Below are positions 44,661 to 54,359 of a DNA stretch of 64,000 nt, in pieces (position 1 is the stretch's first letter; each line of letters begins with the position of its first letter). The stretch covers positions 41,817,902-41,881,901 of the forward strand of contig OU452198.1 in NCBI GenBank assembly GCA_911728435.2, given 5' to 3'. A model generated the notes under the pieces. It searched no databases, was not told where the DNA came from, and was given only the letters and a program-made list of their open reading frames with translations. The translations under genes and the position numbers were made by a program. This DNA is from Apoderus coryli. Taxonomy: Eukaryota > Arthropoda > Insecta > Coleoptera > Attelabidae.

Positions 44661-46670
44661 ATGTACTGGATATGTTTATGGTGAAAATCTTCAAATAAAG
44701 GGTGGCATCATCTTTTCTTAATTGTTGCCAGATTTTGATTAAATTAAATTGAATTAAATAAAAATATTATGGAATTTTTTCAAGAACCAAATTATTTTAG
44801 CAAAAATAACATAAAATAATCTTGGGAAAATAAAGTTTATGTTTAATGAAGCATATGCGCGTGTATCGGGTGTAAGTAGATTTCGGATAAATTACGGTAT
44901 TGGATAACGATAACTTCAAAAACAGTCTGGCAGCCGAGTATTGTTAGTTGGTATGTTGTTGAAGCGAGTAGATTCCATAAGAATAACACACAAATCTGTT
45001 TGTTGTGGCTTTACTTTAATGAAAAAGTGACGATTTTAAAAATGTTTCCCTTCAATGAAGCCTCAACAAAAGTAAACGTTGCTCTGCGCTAACTATTTAA
45101 ACGTATGTTTTCGTTGAAGATTAGCGTGAATAAGATAGCTAGCGCTTTATAGTATAGTAGGTAAATTGACATGATAAAATGCATTTTAATCCCAAAAAGC
45201 TAGACACGACACATGCCTGTATACAATATTATGTTGAGAAAATCAATCAGTAAATTCTAAAACATTCCTACTTAGTCTACAAACTCTTCTCATGACATGT
45301 AAAACAACACAAACAATAATTACAAGTAGCTACACTTCAAACAGCAAAGCAAAACAAATAGTCGCATAATAAAACAATAACAATACTTGTATAAAAACCC
45401 AAAGTGTACTTGTATGTTGTGAAATATGTATCTAGAGCCCCATTATTTTTACCCCTGATTAAACCCCGTTTAATTCTCGTATATAGTGATGCCATCCCCC
45501 TATAGGATAGATAGGTTTATCATCTAACCGCCAGACGATCAATTATTTACAAGTTTTGTTGAAGAGCAGATTTTCAAATACATGCCATATGGGCATATAA
45601 ATTTGTAAGTTATACTCTCAACAGTTTTTTTTATTATTTTGTGTACATATTAAACATATGTGAATATCTGAATGACGAGGGTACAGAGTTTCAGGAACAT
45701 TTTTTTATTAAATAATTTTGAATAACATTACTTAAAATTACAGGATATTTCAAATTTCGTAAACACAAAAACCTCTATAACTACTTTTATAGAAATTCTT
45801 TCAAATTCCAGTATTTAAAAAACAGGTCCGTATTTAAAAAAAACAAATTTTGATAAAGCGAAAAAAGTGACAACGTAAATGTGGAATTAATTTTAAAATT
45901 CGTTCGTAAAAAAATAATACGATTTACTAAAAAATTTTTTTTTCTGAATTAGTCTGAATCTTACAACTTCCGAAACGGCAAATTGTTCGACTCATAGAGA
46001 CGCAACTTTGCCTCAATTTAACCGACCTTGTTCTTTTTCGAATTCGAATATCACCCTGTACAGACTAATAACTAACAACAATTTCCAAGATTTCTTTATT
46101 TCAATAAAAAGCGCAAACCATAAAAATGTAATAAAGGTCACGGTTTTTAAGCATTGAAGTCACAACTTGTTATTTAACAACAAATGTAGATTTGATTGTA
46201 CTTTGTTGTTTTGTTGATTTTCCTAAAGTATATTGTAATAAAAATATGGCATCCGATCGAACTAAGTATTTTTTGCTGATTAATAATTTATAAAAGTTAA
46301 GAAAAGTTCATCACTCTAACATCGGTATTGTATCTAGTATAGACAAAATTTGCTGATTCACATTTTTCCACAAAAGCGGTACAACGCCAGGATTGAACAA
46401 TTTGATTGGTTAATATTCGAAATAGTGGAAAGAAGCAAAAGTAAGTAAATTTTTACGCAACAGGAAAAACGGGGTCTTCTCTCTAACTTCGGCGAACTAA
46501 ACTCTGAGTTCTAGAAGCCACAAACAGCACGAATCTCCCCGTTGAGTAGTGTCTTGTAAGCTTTACGGTTTAGTGAACGCGTATGCAGTATTAGTTTTAA
46601 TTAGAAATTTTAAATATTCCTTTCCTTTTTGAAGGTGAAAGAAAGATCAGCTGTGTAAGTACAAATTTTT
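44661..46670. other. Unassigned; Tc-like terminal word near 46060
   Basis: tatcaccctgtaca ends near 46062, preceded by a subterminal stretch (45985-46040) also seen at 19861-19950. tacagagtttcagg at 45680 could be the left end of the same short element. No coding frame is supported. Confidence 0.4.
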
Positions 46671-46830
46671 ATTAAAACAAAGCAAACAAACCGTCACCTC
46701 CACAAATTTATTCTACAAAAATCACTCATGTAACATGTTTCGAAAGCCGCCGCTTTCATCATCAGTCAGAAACCTTATCAACAAAACAGTGTCAAGCACA
46801 AAACAATATAGCCGGTAAAACTCAGTGCAC
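46671..46830 (-). repeat. Hammerhead-bearing repeat, pair B, left copy
   Basis: 160 bp, the inverted copy of 48124-48291. On the minus strand it reads CTGATGA, stem II gaaagc/gctttc (perfect), GAAA, acatgt and U (46732-46767). The flanks tctga and acatg do not pair as stem I. Confidence 0.85.
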
Positions 46831-47955
46831 TCTCTCTCTCTCTCTCTAGGTGCCATCTCCGCGACGAAGATTGGCGATCATCATGGCAATTCTTATTTTG
46901 GATGCAGCTGCTCTAAAAAGCTCTATCGAGGAACATCCAAACCACTCTCTCAAGTTTCTCAACCAGGATATCCTTCTTCTACCCACGCTTCTTGTACCTT
47001 AGATCCTTCCCTGCATTATCAATTGAAGTAAGGCATATCTTGGTACACGAGTCACATGGCCCAGATACTGAAGTTTTCTGCTTTTAATTGTTATTAATAA
47101 CTCTCTTTCTATGTTTAGTCGTTCAAGTATTTCTAAGTTAGTTATCCGATCGACCCATGACACCTTCAGTACTCTTCTGTACACCCACATTTCAAAAGCT
47201 TCTAGTCTTTTGGTTATTTCTGCGTTCAAAGTCCATGCCTCGACGCCGTAAAGCAGAGTGACAAAAACATAACATCTAACTAGTCTCAGTCTCAGTTTTA
47301 GGCTTAGACTTCTATTGCACAAAACTCTTTTCATGGTCTTGAAATTGGATCTTGCTATTTCTATGCGTGCTTTTATTTCTTTCGTGTAGTCGTTATTACA
47401 AGTAACTGTTGTTCCAAGATAAGTGTACTTCTCTACCTGTTCGATGGGTTCACCTTTGACGATTATCTGTTCGTTGTTAGTCTGGGCCTTCTTTGTTATT
47501 TTCATGAACTTTGTTTTGTGTAAGGTCGTATTCTTCGCTTTATCGAACAAGTTTGTCCATGATTCTTTGTAGATCTTCCAGGTTTTCCGTTAAAATTACG
47601 GTATCATCAGCGTATCTTAGAACAACTATAGGCACTCCATTTACTTTTATTCCTGCACTGTCATTTTCCATTGCCCTTTTTAGAATATCTTCAGAGTAGG
47701 CATTAAACAAAATACGTGACAGAACACAACCTTGACGTACATCTCTCTTTATTGAGATGGTGCCCGAATTTTGTTGATCTACTTTGACGGTGGCATTTTG
47801 GTTGTAATAGAGATTTGAGATGGTGTTGGTGGTCTAGGTTTTTACATTGCAATATTTCCATCAACTGGTGGTGGCGGACCCTGTCAAACGCCTTATTATA
47901 GTCGATGAAGCAGGCATATACGTCCTGATTAACATCTAGGCATCGCTGCACTATT
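46831..47955 (-). pseudogene. RTE-clade retrotransposon, 5' truncated
   Basis: Minus strand from 47951: CLDVNQDVYACFIDYNKAFD (RT motif A), NKERCTSRLCSVTYFV-like sequence, then AMENDSAGIKVNGVPIVV, LRYADDTVILTENLEDLQRI (motif C) and the long frame 46999-47550. That frame holds VEKYTYLGTTVTCNNDYTKE, LLYGVEAWTLNAEITKRLEA, RVLKVSWVDRITN and KSRKLQYLGHVTRVPRYALL. A shift leads to LREWFGCSSIELFRAAASK and MMIANLRRGDGT with the stop near 46848. A CT run (AG on the coding strand) at 46831-46848 forms the tail. RTE elements often end this way, with almost no 3' UTR. Motif B is damaged. Confidence 0.88.
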
Positions 47956-47965
47956 ACGTTGAATG

Positions 47966-48125
47966 ACTAAGTGACAGTTAATAAAATTAGATTTGCCATT
48001 TTTATTCAAAATTATGTAACACTGAAAATATATTATTATTATTTTTGACTAATTAATGCAACCATTTTTTATTTTTTTGATTTAGTTTTTAAATTTTCAT
48101 CCAATTTTATTAACTGTCACTTAGT
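47966..48125. mobile_element. Short hairpin element, 23-bp inverted arms
   Basis: 47966-47988 (actaagtgacagttaata and on) and 48103-48125 are exact inverted copies around about 114 bp of AT-rich DNA. It sits between the RTE 5' end and the right hammerhead repeat, overlapping the latter by two bases. Confidence 0.75.
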
Positions 48126-48325
48126 GCACTGAGTTTTACCGGCTATATTGTTTTGTTTTGTCCTTGACACTGTTTTGTTGATAAGGTTTGTGACTGATGA
48201 TGAAAGCGGCGGCTTTTGAAACATGTTTCACTTAGATTGATTTTTGGGGAATAAATTTGTGGAGGTGACGCTTTGTTTGCTTTGTTTTAATACATTGCAC
48301 TCCACTGAGAGAATGGACTACTTCT
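48124..48325 (+). repeat. Hammerhead-bearing repeat, pair B, right copy, with PLE-like end
   Basis: 168 bp inverted to 46671-46830, followed at 48297-48325 by gcactccactg, then aatggactacttctt. The same ending (cactccactg, atggattacttctt) closes the Penelope-like element at 50875. I take it as the 3' terminus of this PLE family. Confidence 0.8.
48190..48231 (+). ncRNA. Hammerhead ribozyme motif, PLE type
   Basis: gtga, CTGATGA, stem II gaaagc/gctttt with loop ggcg, GAAA, stem III acatgt, U at the cleavage site, then tcac pairing perfectly with gtga as stem I. With the copy at 44386 it is the best preserved in the window. Confidence 0.82.
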
Positions 48326-49590
48326 TCAAGACAAATTTTTATGTATTGTATTTAATAATTGTCCTTTTCTATTAAATTTATTTTCTTATATTTTAAATAT
48401 TTAAATAAATAATAGTTAGTAAAATATAGTTGACTTTCCTTTTTTTATTTTAAAATAGTTTTACAAATCTAATAAATTATATTATATTAACTGGGAGGAT
48501 CGGTTCAAATACAGACCGTCACTCGTTTACGAGGGAGAATCATTAAGATCCTCTTTATGTGAGCGTGATGTACGTGTAGTAATTGATATTCTGATTTCTA
48601 TTGTGACAGTATTTTTCTCGTTGTTCACGTAAAATCATTAGAAAGATAATTCTTCGACACGATCACTCGACCCGTTTCCATTAAACGTTTTAGGGTTGTG
48701 AATGTCACTCACTAGGAAGTTCATGATGCAGGTAAGAAAATAGGTTTAAAATGTATCCTCCGAAGCAAAATCAACGTGTCCGGTAATTTCTGATTTAATT
48801 TTCACGGGAAGACGAAAAGCTGGGGTATAGTTTTTGATGAGAGACTCTGTAGATACAGCAGAGCAATTTGTTTTAAAAACCTGTGTTTTACCATCTTCCA
48901 TAAATTTTAGGAATTTTAAACTCTCTTGCAAGCTTTGTACGCGATATTTTTACAATAACCATGTGTGCAGTACAATATTAAAATTAAAAATGTAGAAGTG
49001 AAATTGCTGCATTTTCATAAATTACTGGGAAGAAAAATTACGTGAACGTATTACATTAAATATAGGTTGCGCGTTTATTGTACGTGGCACTATAGAGTCG
49101 GTTGTAATAAACATTTTAAAAACCACATCAAAAATACACTATACGATAAGGCAATTTTGTGAAATACATGACATCGAACAATTGCCTCCAGATAGTTTTC
49201 TGTTAAAAGAAAACCTACACTTATGCACATTTTAATGATATAATTCGAGTTCAAGATAAAATTTATGGACTTCTTTACAAATTAAAGACACCATTTTACA
49301 AAATCACTGCTTTAGCCGAATTTATTACCAGGTAAAATAGAAAGTCAATTAGTTAATTAAGAGCAATAGGTCCTCTATCTACATCAATGGGAGAGTTTTG
49401 AAATTTTCGATCATAAAATTTTACTGAATATTTATAATAATTACAAAATATTGAAGCAAGAGACAACGTAGCTAACCATTTCGTCTCCACCAGGGCAACA
49501 AGAAAAACAAATATGTTTTAGTTGGTCACTGATCACTGAAACAAAGTGTATCCTGCTTCAACCTAGACCTAACCATAAAGGATATAAGTT
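48326..49590. other. Unrecognised frames at 48746-48931 and 48998-49340
   Basis: The minus-strand frame at 48746-48931 (MQESLKFLKFMEDGKTQVFK, then STESLIKNYTPAFRLPVKIK) has balanced, protein-like composition. On the plus strand 48998-49234 reads NYWEEKLRERITLNIGCAFI and RQFCEIHDIEQLPPDSFLL. After one shift it continues as YAHFNDIIRVQDKIYGLLYK to 49337. I recognise neither. They could be unknown element proteins or gene relics. The other frames here are AT-rich noise. Confidence 0.35.
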
Positions 49591-49591
49591 G

Positions 49592-49975
49592 TCACCGCAA
49601 TACTCTGGGATTTAATTTTTTAACATGCTGCCGTGCAGCTTGAAAAAATGATAATATATTTTTTAACTGGTTGCAAAAGCTCGCAGTGGGGTTGCTGGGA
49701 ATCTCTGGGAAAGATCCAGGCTCGAGGAAATCGGACACCCTACGTATATAATCAGACCTATCCATTATAACCATGCAGTTGCCCTTATCAGCTTTGGAGA
49801 CGATCAGATCATTGTTCCTCACCCTGCCTCTAATATTCTTAACTAGTCTATAATTATCGTGATCGGGAGTAGGCTTATTTTGAGTAGATTTATAAAATTT
49901 ATTAAAAAGAACAGAAAGATCCGATCTCACTAAGCTATAGTCATCAACATTGATACCCAACTCTAAAACTCTCGG
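49592..49975 (-). pseudogene. Penelope RT, N-terminal part (inverted)
   Basis: The minus strand reads FNKFYKSTQNKPTPDHDNYR, IRGRVRNNDLIVSKADKGNC and MVIMDRSDYIRRVSDFL. NDLIVSKADKGN-MVIMDRSDY is the conserved segment before the palm in Penelope RTs, where the template-primer is positioned. The frame stays open to a stop at 49592. The upstream 45 residues of the open frame are antisense to the GIY-YIG piece and are not RT. The palm catalytic motifs are missing. Confidence 0.75.
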
Positions 49976-49989
49976 AACATAAGCATACG

Positions 49990-50280
49990 TGTAAAAGAAC
50001 ACACAAACATCATAAACCGTTATAGAAATAACAACCCGAACTTGACTAGTACCTATGATACCAGCTCCTCTTTTGCCAATCACATACTGGACCACAATCA
50101 TATTTTTGATGCTGATTTGGCCTTAAAGATCCTCCATGTTTGTGATAAGGGAATTAAGTTGAACCTGTTGGAGATGTTGGAAATTTATAAAACTGTCAAA
50201 AACCGAAATGTCGTGTGTTTGAATGATCAACTAAAATTCGAACCATTCACTTTTTTTGAGGCTTTACTACATCTAAAATA
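49990..50280 (+). pseudogene. Penelope GIY-YIG endonuclease, C-terminal part
   Basis: The plus-strand frame runs VKEHTNIINRYRNNNPNLTS, SFANHILDHNHIFD, LKILHVCDKGIKLNLLEMLE and IYKTVKNRNVVCLNDQLKF, then stops at about 50279. The F-KEH..I and S-FA-HIL-HNH pattern plus the LE--EIY segment mark the second half of the GIY-YIG nuclease that nicks DNA for Penelope-like elements. The GIY-YIG signature itself lies upstream of the inversion breakpoint and is lost. Confidence 0.75.
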
Positions 50281-50730
50281 GTATAAACTCTCTGTCAACT
50301 TTCCTGATTTCTGACTGTTGATGCTTGACGGTTAGGTTTGGGTCGATCATTGTTCTATATAACCTGGCATTATTATACTTTGTTTCATCTCTGTTTATGT
50401 TTGTGACTTGACTTGTGTTCTAATATTTTATGAATAGACAATAGTGTTTAGTATGTCCCATTTCTTTATATTTGTCATCTATATTTTATTAGTAGTATCA
50501 CTTACTCGTTTTTTGTTTTTATTTATATAGATGTACCACCTAAATGTATGCCTTGTCTTCCTTAATTATTAAATTCCAACTCAGTCTGTCAAGGGCCTTG
50601 CCCATACGTTTGTTTTTTACAATGTTTAATACTTGAGATTTAAATTTAAGGTTTATATATTGTTTGGTTACTGTTTCTATTTTATAAGACCATAGTTATT
50701 TATGATTAAGAATTTATGTTGTTGCCTTTT

Positions 50731-50768
50731 AGGCTGATGATGGAGCGGAGCTCTGAAACATGTCCCCT
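50731..50768 (+). ncRNA. Hammerhead ribozyme motif in PLE 3' region
   Basis: agg, CTGATGA, stem II ggagc/gctct, GAAA, stem III acatgt, C at the cleavage site, then cccttt. Core and stems II and III are good. Stem I is weak (two G-C pairs). Its position between the GIY-YIG gene and the PLE terminus ties the motif to this family. Confidence 0.7.
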
Positions 50769-51038
50769 TTTATAAAGGAATCTTAATACAGTTTTATCAG
50801 TGGAGACGATGTATTTATTTTTATTGTAATTATATTACACTCCACTGCATCCAATGGATTACTTCTTTAATATATTTTTAGATTCCCCGTTCAAAATAAA
50901 CCGAACTTTCATTACAATACATCTCACCTAAACCTGACAGTTTTTTCAATATTTTAATTTTTATAAAAATATAGACATAATTTGAATGAAAGAATTCACA
51001 GTTTTTTATCTGTGTTGACTTAATTCAATAAATCAAAA

Positions 51039-51263
51039 ATGCGAACCTATTACAAAGGAGAAAGAATAGACATGATTTTTATTCTGGGAGAAAGGTCCAA
51101 AAACGCTTTACTGGCATCGCGAGTTTACGCTCTAATGTTCCCGGCGCAAAATTATCCCAAAAAAGTGGTCTTCGAGAGACTGTTAAGGCAGTTTAATGAA
51201 AGATACCACCCAAACACAGTGCAACTGCATCAAGAACTTTTCAATATTGATTTTAAATCGTAA
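51039..51263 (+). pseudogene. Tc-like transposase N-terminal fragment
   Basis: ATG at 51039: TYYKGERIDMIFILGERSKN, ASRVYALMFPAQNYPKKVVF, ERLLRQF, which is a DUF4817-type HTH. It then jumps to RYHPNTVQLHQELFNIDF, normally the end of the second HTH. The segment between was deleted in frame, and a stop follows at 51261. It resembles the next relic (51516) in layout but not in close sequence. Confidence 0.75.
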
Positions 51264-51515
51264 GATATTCCAATTTTTGTTAAAAATAGCAAAATTGATA
51301 AGAGACTAACGAACGTACCTGATCGTCATTCGAAAGTAAAAGTTAATAATTCCTCATACCAAATATTTAATTTTTATTTTTTTTATACTTAAAGAAAAAA
51401 GTAGTAAATTTTTCATCTGGTAAACATTTTTGCACATTTATTATAGCAAAGGAATCATTCATAATATCTTTACACTTGTGAGTGACAATAAACAATAAGT
51501 TAGTTTTGAAAAAAT

Positions 51516-52125
51516 ATGGAACATTTTTCTGTAGCACAAAAGGTTGAGATGATATTAGAGAATGTCGATAATGCCGTAGCATTGTATATGCAACGTTTTC
51601 CAGAAAGAAATCCAATATACCGCGCTTCATTTTACCGTGTTGTGAAGTATTTTAGAGAAACTGCAAATGTACAACCGAAAAAACGAACTCGACGAGCTAC
51701 TGTTAGTTGTGAAAATAATGAAATCGCAGTATTGGCGGCTATTGCTGTGAATCCGCATGTTTCTTGACGAAGAATTTCTCGAGACTCTGGAATTTCTAAA
51801 TCAAGCATTCTTAGGATATTAAAGCGGCATAAATTTCACCCGTATCACATTGCTTTGCATCAAGAACTTCATGGTGATGATTTTGAGAATCGGAAAATAT
51901 GATGGAACGCATTAGAAATGCTTGCAGAAATGTGACCAAAGAGAATATTATTCAGAGTCAGGAATCCTTCATAAAGGAAATTCTTTCGTGTAATAGCAAA
52001 TAAATGTTGTAAAAAATGTTATTATTTCAATCGGAATAAAAAAATGTTGTTTACAAAAGTTATTTGTGAAAAATTTGCCGTTTTTAAGATATAAGGCTGT
52101 CTCAAGATAAATGGACCACCCGCAC
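51516..52125 (+). mobile_element. Tc-like deletion derivative, copy A
   Basis: ATG at 51516: EHFSVAQKVEMILENVDNAV, ALYMQRFPERNPIYRASFYR (first HTH), NVQPKKRTRRATVSC, stop, RRISRDSGISKSSILRILKR (second HTH) and YHIALHQELHGDDFENRK. It then skips the whole catalytic domain to a C-terminal piece (atggaacgcattagaa, 51902). The 3' terminal region 51930-52125 ends in aagataaatggaccacccg and is repeated at 55840-56025. The 5' terminus was not found. Confidence 0.75.
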
Positions 52126-53351
52126 TACAAATACCTCTGCACGCACGTACTATAGTCAACCGCTTTATACCTAGCATGAACCAAACCATGGGAGCTGGCA
52201 CTTTCTCGGTAGGCGTGGTTTCAAAAAGAATTGAAACAGGCAGGCGCGCTCGCTGCTTAAGCATCTGGTCTATTAAATCTGTGTCACAACAACAATGGAT
52301 GATGATGAGGTTTGTAATTCATTTGGTCGAATTAGGCCTGTTTTGTTTCGATGTAATTAATGGACTGTATGTAGTTGTATTAAAATCACTTCTTGATTTG
52401 TTTTACTTATTTTATTGAAGATATAACAGACAAATGTGTGATGCACGATGTGCATCGTTTAATAGTTTTTGTACAAGTGAAGTATGATTTTCCTTTTTTT
52501 GGCGGAATACTTAAATGCGGCGTTGCCACGTATTTCACAAATATATAGGTATATACGAAAAGTAATGATGAGCATAACAAGGCCTACTGAAGAAAATGCG
52601 CTAATATTAGGTAGGAAATTTAAGTTTTATCTTAAGTAAGAAAATGGTGAATCCTAGCGACGTTTTTTAAGTAAAAAGGATCAAAGTGTTTCCAAAAAAA
52701 TGTACCTACAAGTTTACTAAACAAGTAAAATAAGTATTTTCCTCATCCATGGTGTCGTAGTTTCCTTAAAGAATATACGTCCCACGGGGGTTGGCAGACG
52801 TGAACACGCTCTTTTTATTTTTTCTCTCCTTTAGAGCGCGCGTAAAGGGTAGGTATAGGTAGGTATGTAGTGAAGAGGCAGGAGGATTCCGGTATAGAGA
52901 ATACATAAGGGGGAAACACAGAAACAACCCCCCTTTTTGGCTCGGGGCCGGTATTGTTGATAGCTATCCCCGGTTGCCCCGGCAACGCAGATTAACGGGC
53001 CGTGCGCCCGATGTCTATTTTGTACAGGCAATGGCATAAGGCGAATTCAATCATAGTACAGTCAGTGTGGAAATTTTTTGCGGTATGTTTCAGGGTCTAA
53101 ATGTGTATGGTATGGAGAGAAACGTGTGGATAGATTTCAGTGAATCCATCTCGCAAAATATATTTGTTGGTAAATGCATCACAGAGTTTATTTATTATAT
53201 AAAATAGAAATTATTATCAACATTGTCAATAATTATTATTCTTTACTGTATTTTGGACAACAATTCACAACAATGTAATGTGAATTTCCAGTAAATGGAT
53301 TTTATCTATTTTATTATAATATACATAACATATTTTATTATGTAATTATGT
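52126..53351. other. Unassigned, with a GC-rich island at 52785-53030
   Basis: 52785-53030 is much richer in G+C than its surroundings (cccccctttttggctcgggg, cggttgccccggcaacgc). It has no recognised coding frame, tRNA fold or paired repeat. It may be part of an LTR or another element. Confidence 0.3.
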
Positions 53352-53697
53352 ACAGGATGCCCCAAATTAGAGGTTTTCTTATGGTAACTCATGTTCATGT
53401 CGAAGATAGAAAAAAATTATCCAAGATCCTCCACGCTTAAATTTTATGAAAAGCTCAATCCTGCAAACAAATTCGGCTATCTGTAACGGTTACGCCGCTA
53501 GGAGGCGTTTCTCAATTTTGATCGATTTCTTTTATGGCTTATAACTTTTTGTTATTTGAGATAATTGATTTCTGCAAAAACTTTCTTATAACACTTTTCA
53601 ATGTAGAATAAGATATAGTAACCTGTTTGATTACAGGGCTATTCGTAAAGTTACTGTAACGAAAATTATTTTTTTTGCTTATGGGACACCCTGTATA
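53352..53697. mobile_element. MITE with tacagg-tg-ccca termini
   Basis: Left tgtacaggatgcccca (53352) and right tgggacaccctgtata (ending near 53697) are inverted with few mismatches. The interior of about 315 bp has no transposase frame. Confidence 0.6.
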
Positions 53698-54359
53698 ATT
53701 GTGGATTATCTTAAAGCACCCAAAAATATATAAGTTGTATATAATATTTAAACCTAACAATATATTCTTGACTATAAGAAAATAATCCATACAAATCAAG
53801 TATGGCCATGTTTATTAATGCAGTAACCAAGTTTCAACTGTTTTGCACCCCAAAAATTTAATAAAAACAATTAACCAAGCTCATTTATTGTAACAATTAC
53901 ATTATTAAGGATTTTTTTTACAATAAATGATACATATATTAAAGTGTCAACAATATGTAATTTACATAAACTAAAAATAACTATAAACAATCAAAACAAT
54001 ACACAAAAGAGCAAGAAATAATCAACAAATTAACCACAAACAAGATACTAGAAACAACCAACCCAAAAATACATGAAACACACAAAAACACATATGAGAA
54101 AACATTTAAGTACCACATAATATGCTCAAACTGACAACTATTCTGATCTACACATGCAGCAACGTTTTTGAGCATTTATTGCAGATCTTATCTCCAAATT
54201 GGTAACTGTGGCAAAAACAACAAATTTATAGGTAGTGTGAAACAAATTTCCAACATAACTAAAAGTTTTGTTACTTTATGTAACAAGCAATTCGTAAAAA
54301 TGGATTTGTTCGGGATGCGTTGTTATTATCTGGTAAAACTATAAGCAAATCCTCTGCAG
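53698..54359. other. No recognised feature
   Basis: A/T-rich; the open frame on the minus strand at 53981-54175 is hydrophobic by composition only. Confidence 0.3.

Larger units (their letters stand above)
49592..50880. mobile_element. Rearranged Penelope-like element
   Basis: The left part encodes PLE RT sequence on the minus strand and the right part encodes the GIY-YIG endonuclease on the plus strand. A 3' UTR with a hammerhead motif (50731-50768) follows, with the family ending cactccactg and atggattacttctt near 50850-50875. In an intact PLE both domains are on the same strand with RT first, so the left part is inverted at about 49980. Confidence 0.75.

Noticed and set aside
48480..48560. 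Possible tRNA (ggttcaaat looks like a T-loop)
   Set aside because: No acceptor stem or anticodon arm could be folded around it.
49976..50101. First ~45 residues of the minus-strand frame ending at 49592
   Set aside because: Antisense of the GIY-YIG piece; only the part left of about 49975 is RT.
53981..54175. Hydrophobic 64-codon frame that could be called a membrane protein
   Set aside because: Hydrophobicity follows from A/T-rich codons; no start context, homology or neighbours support it.
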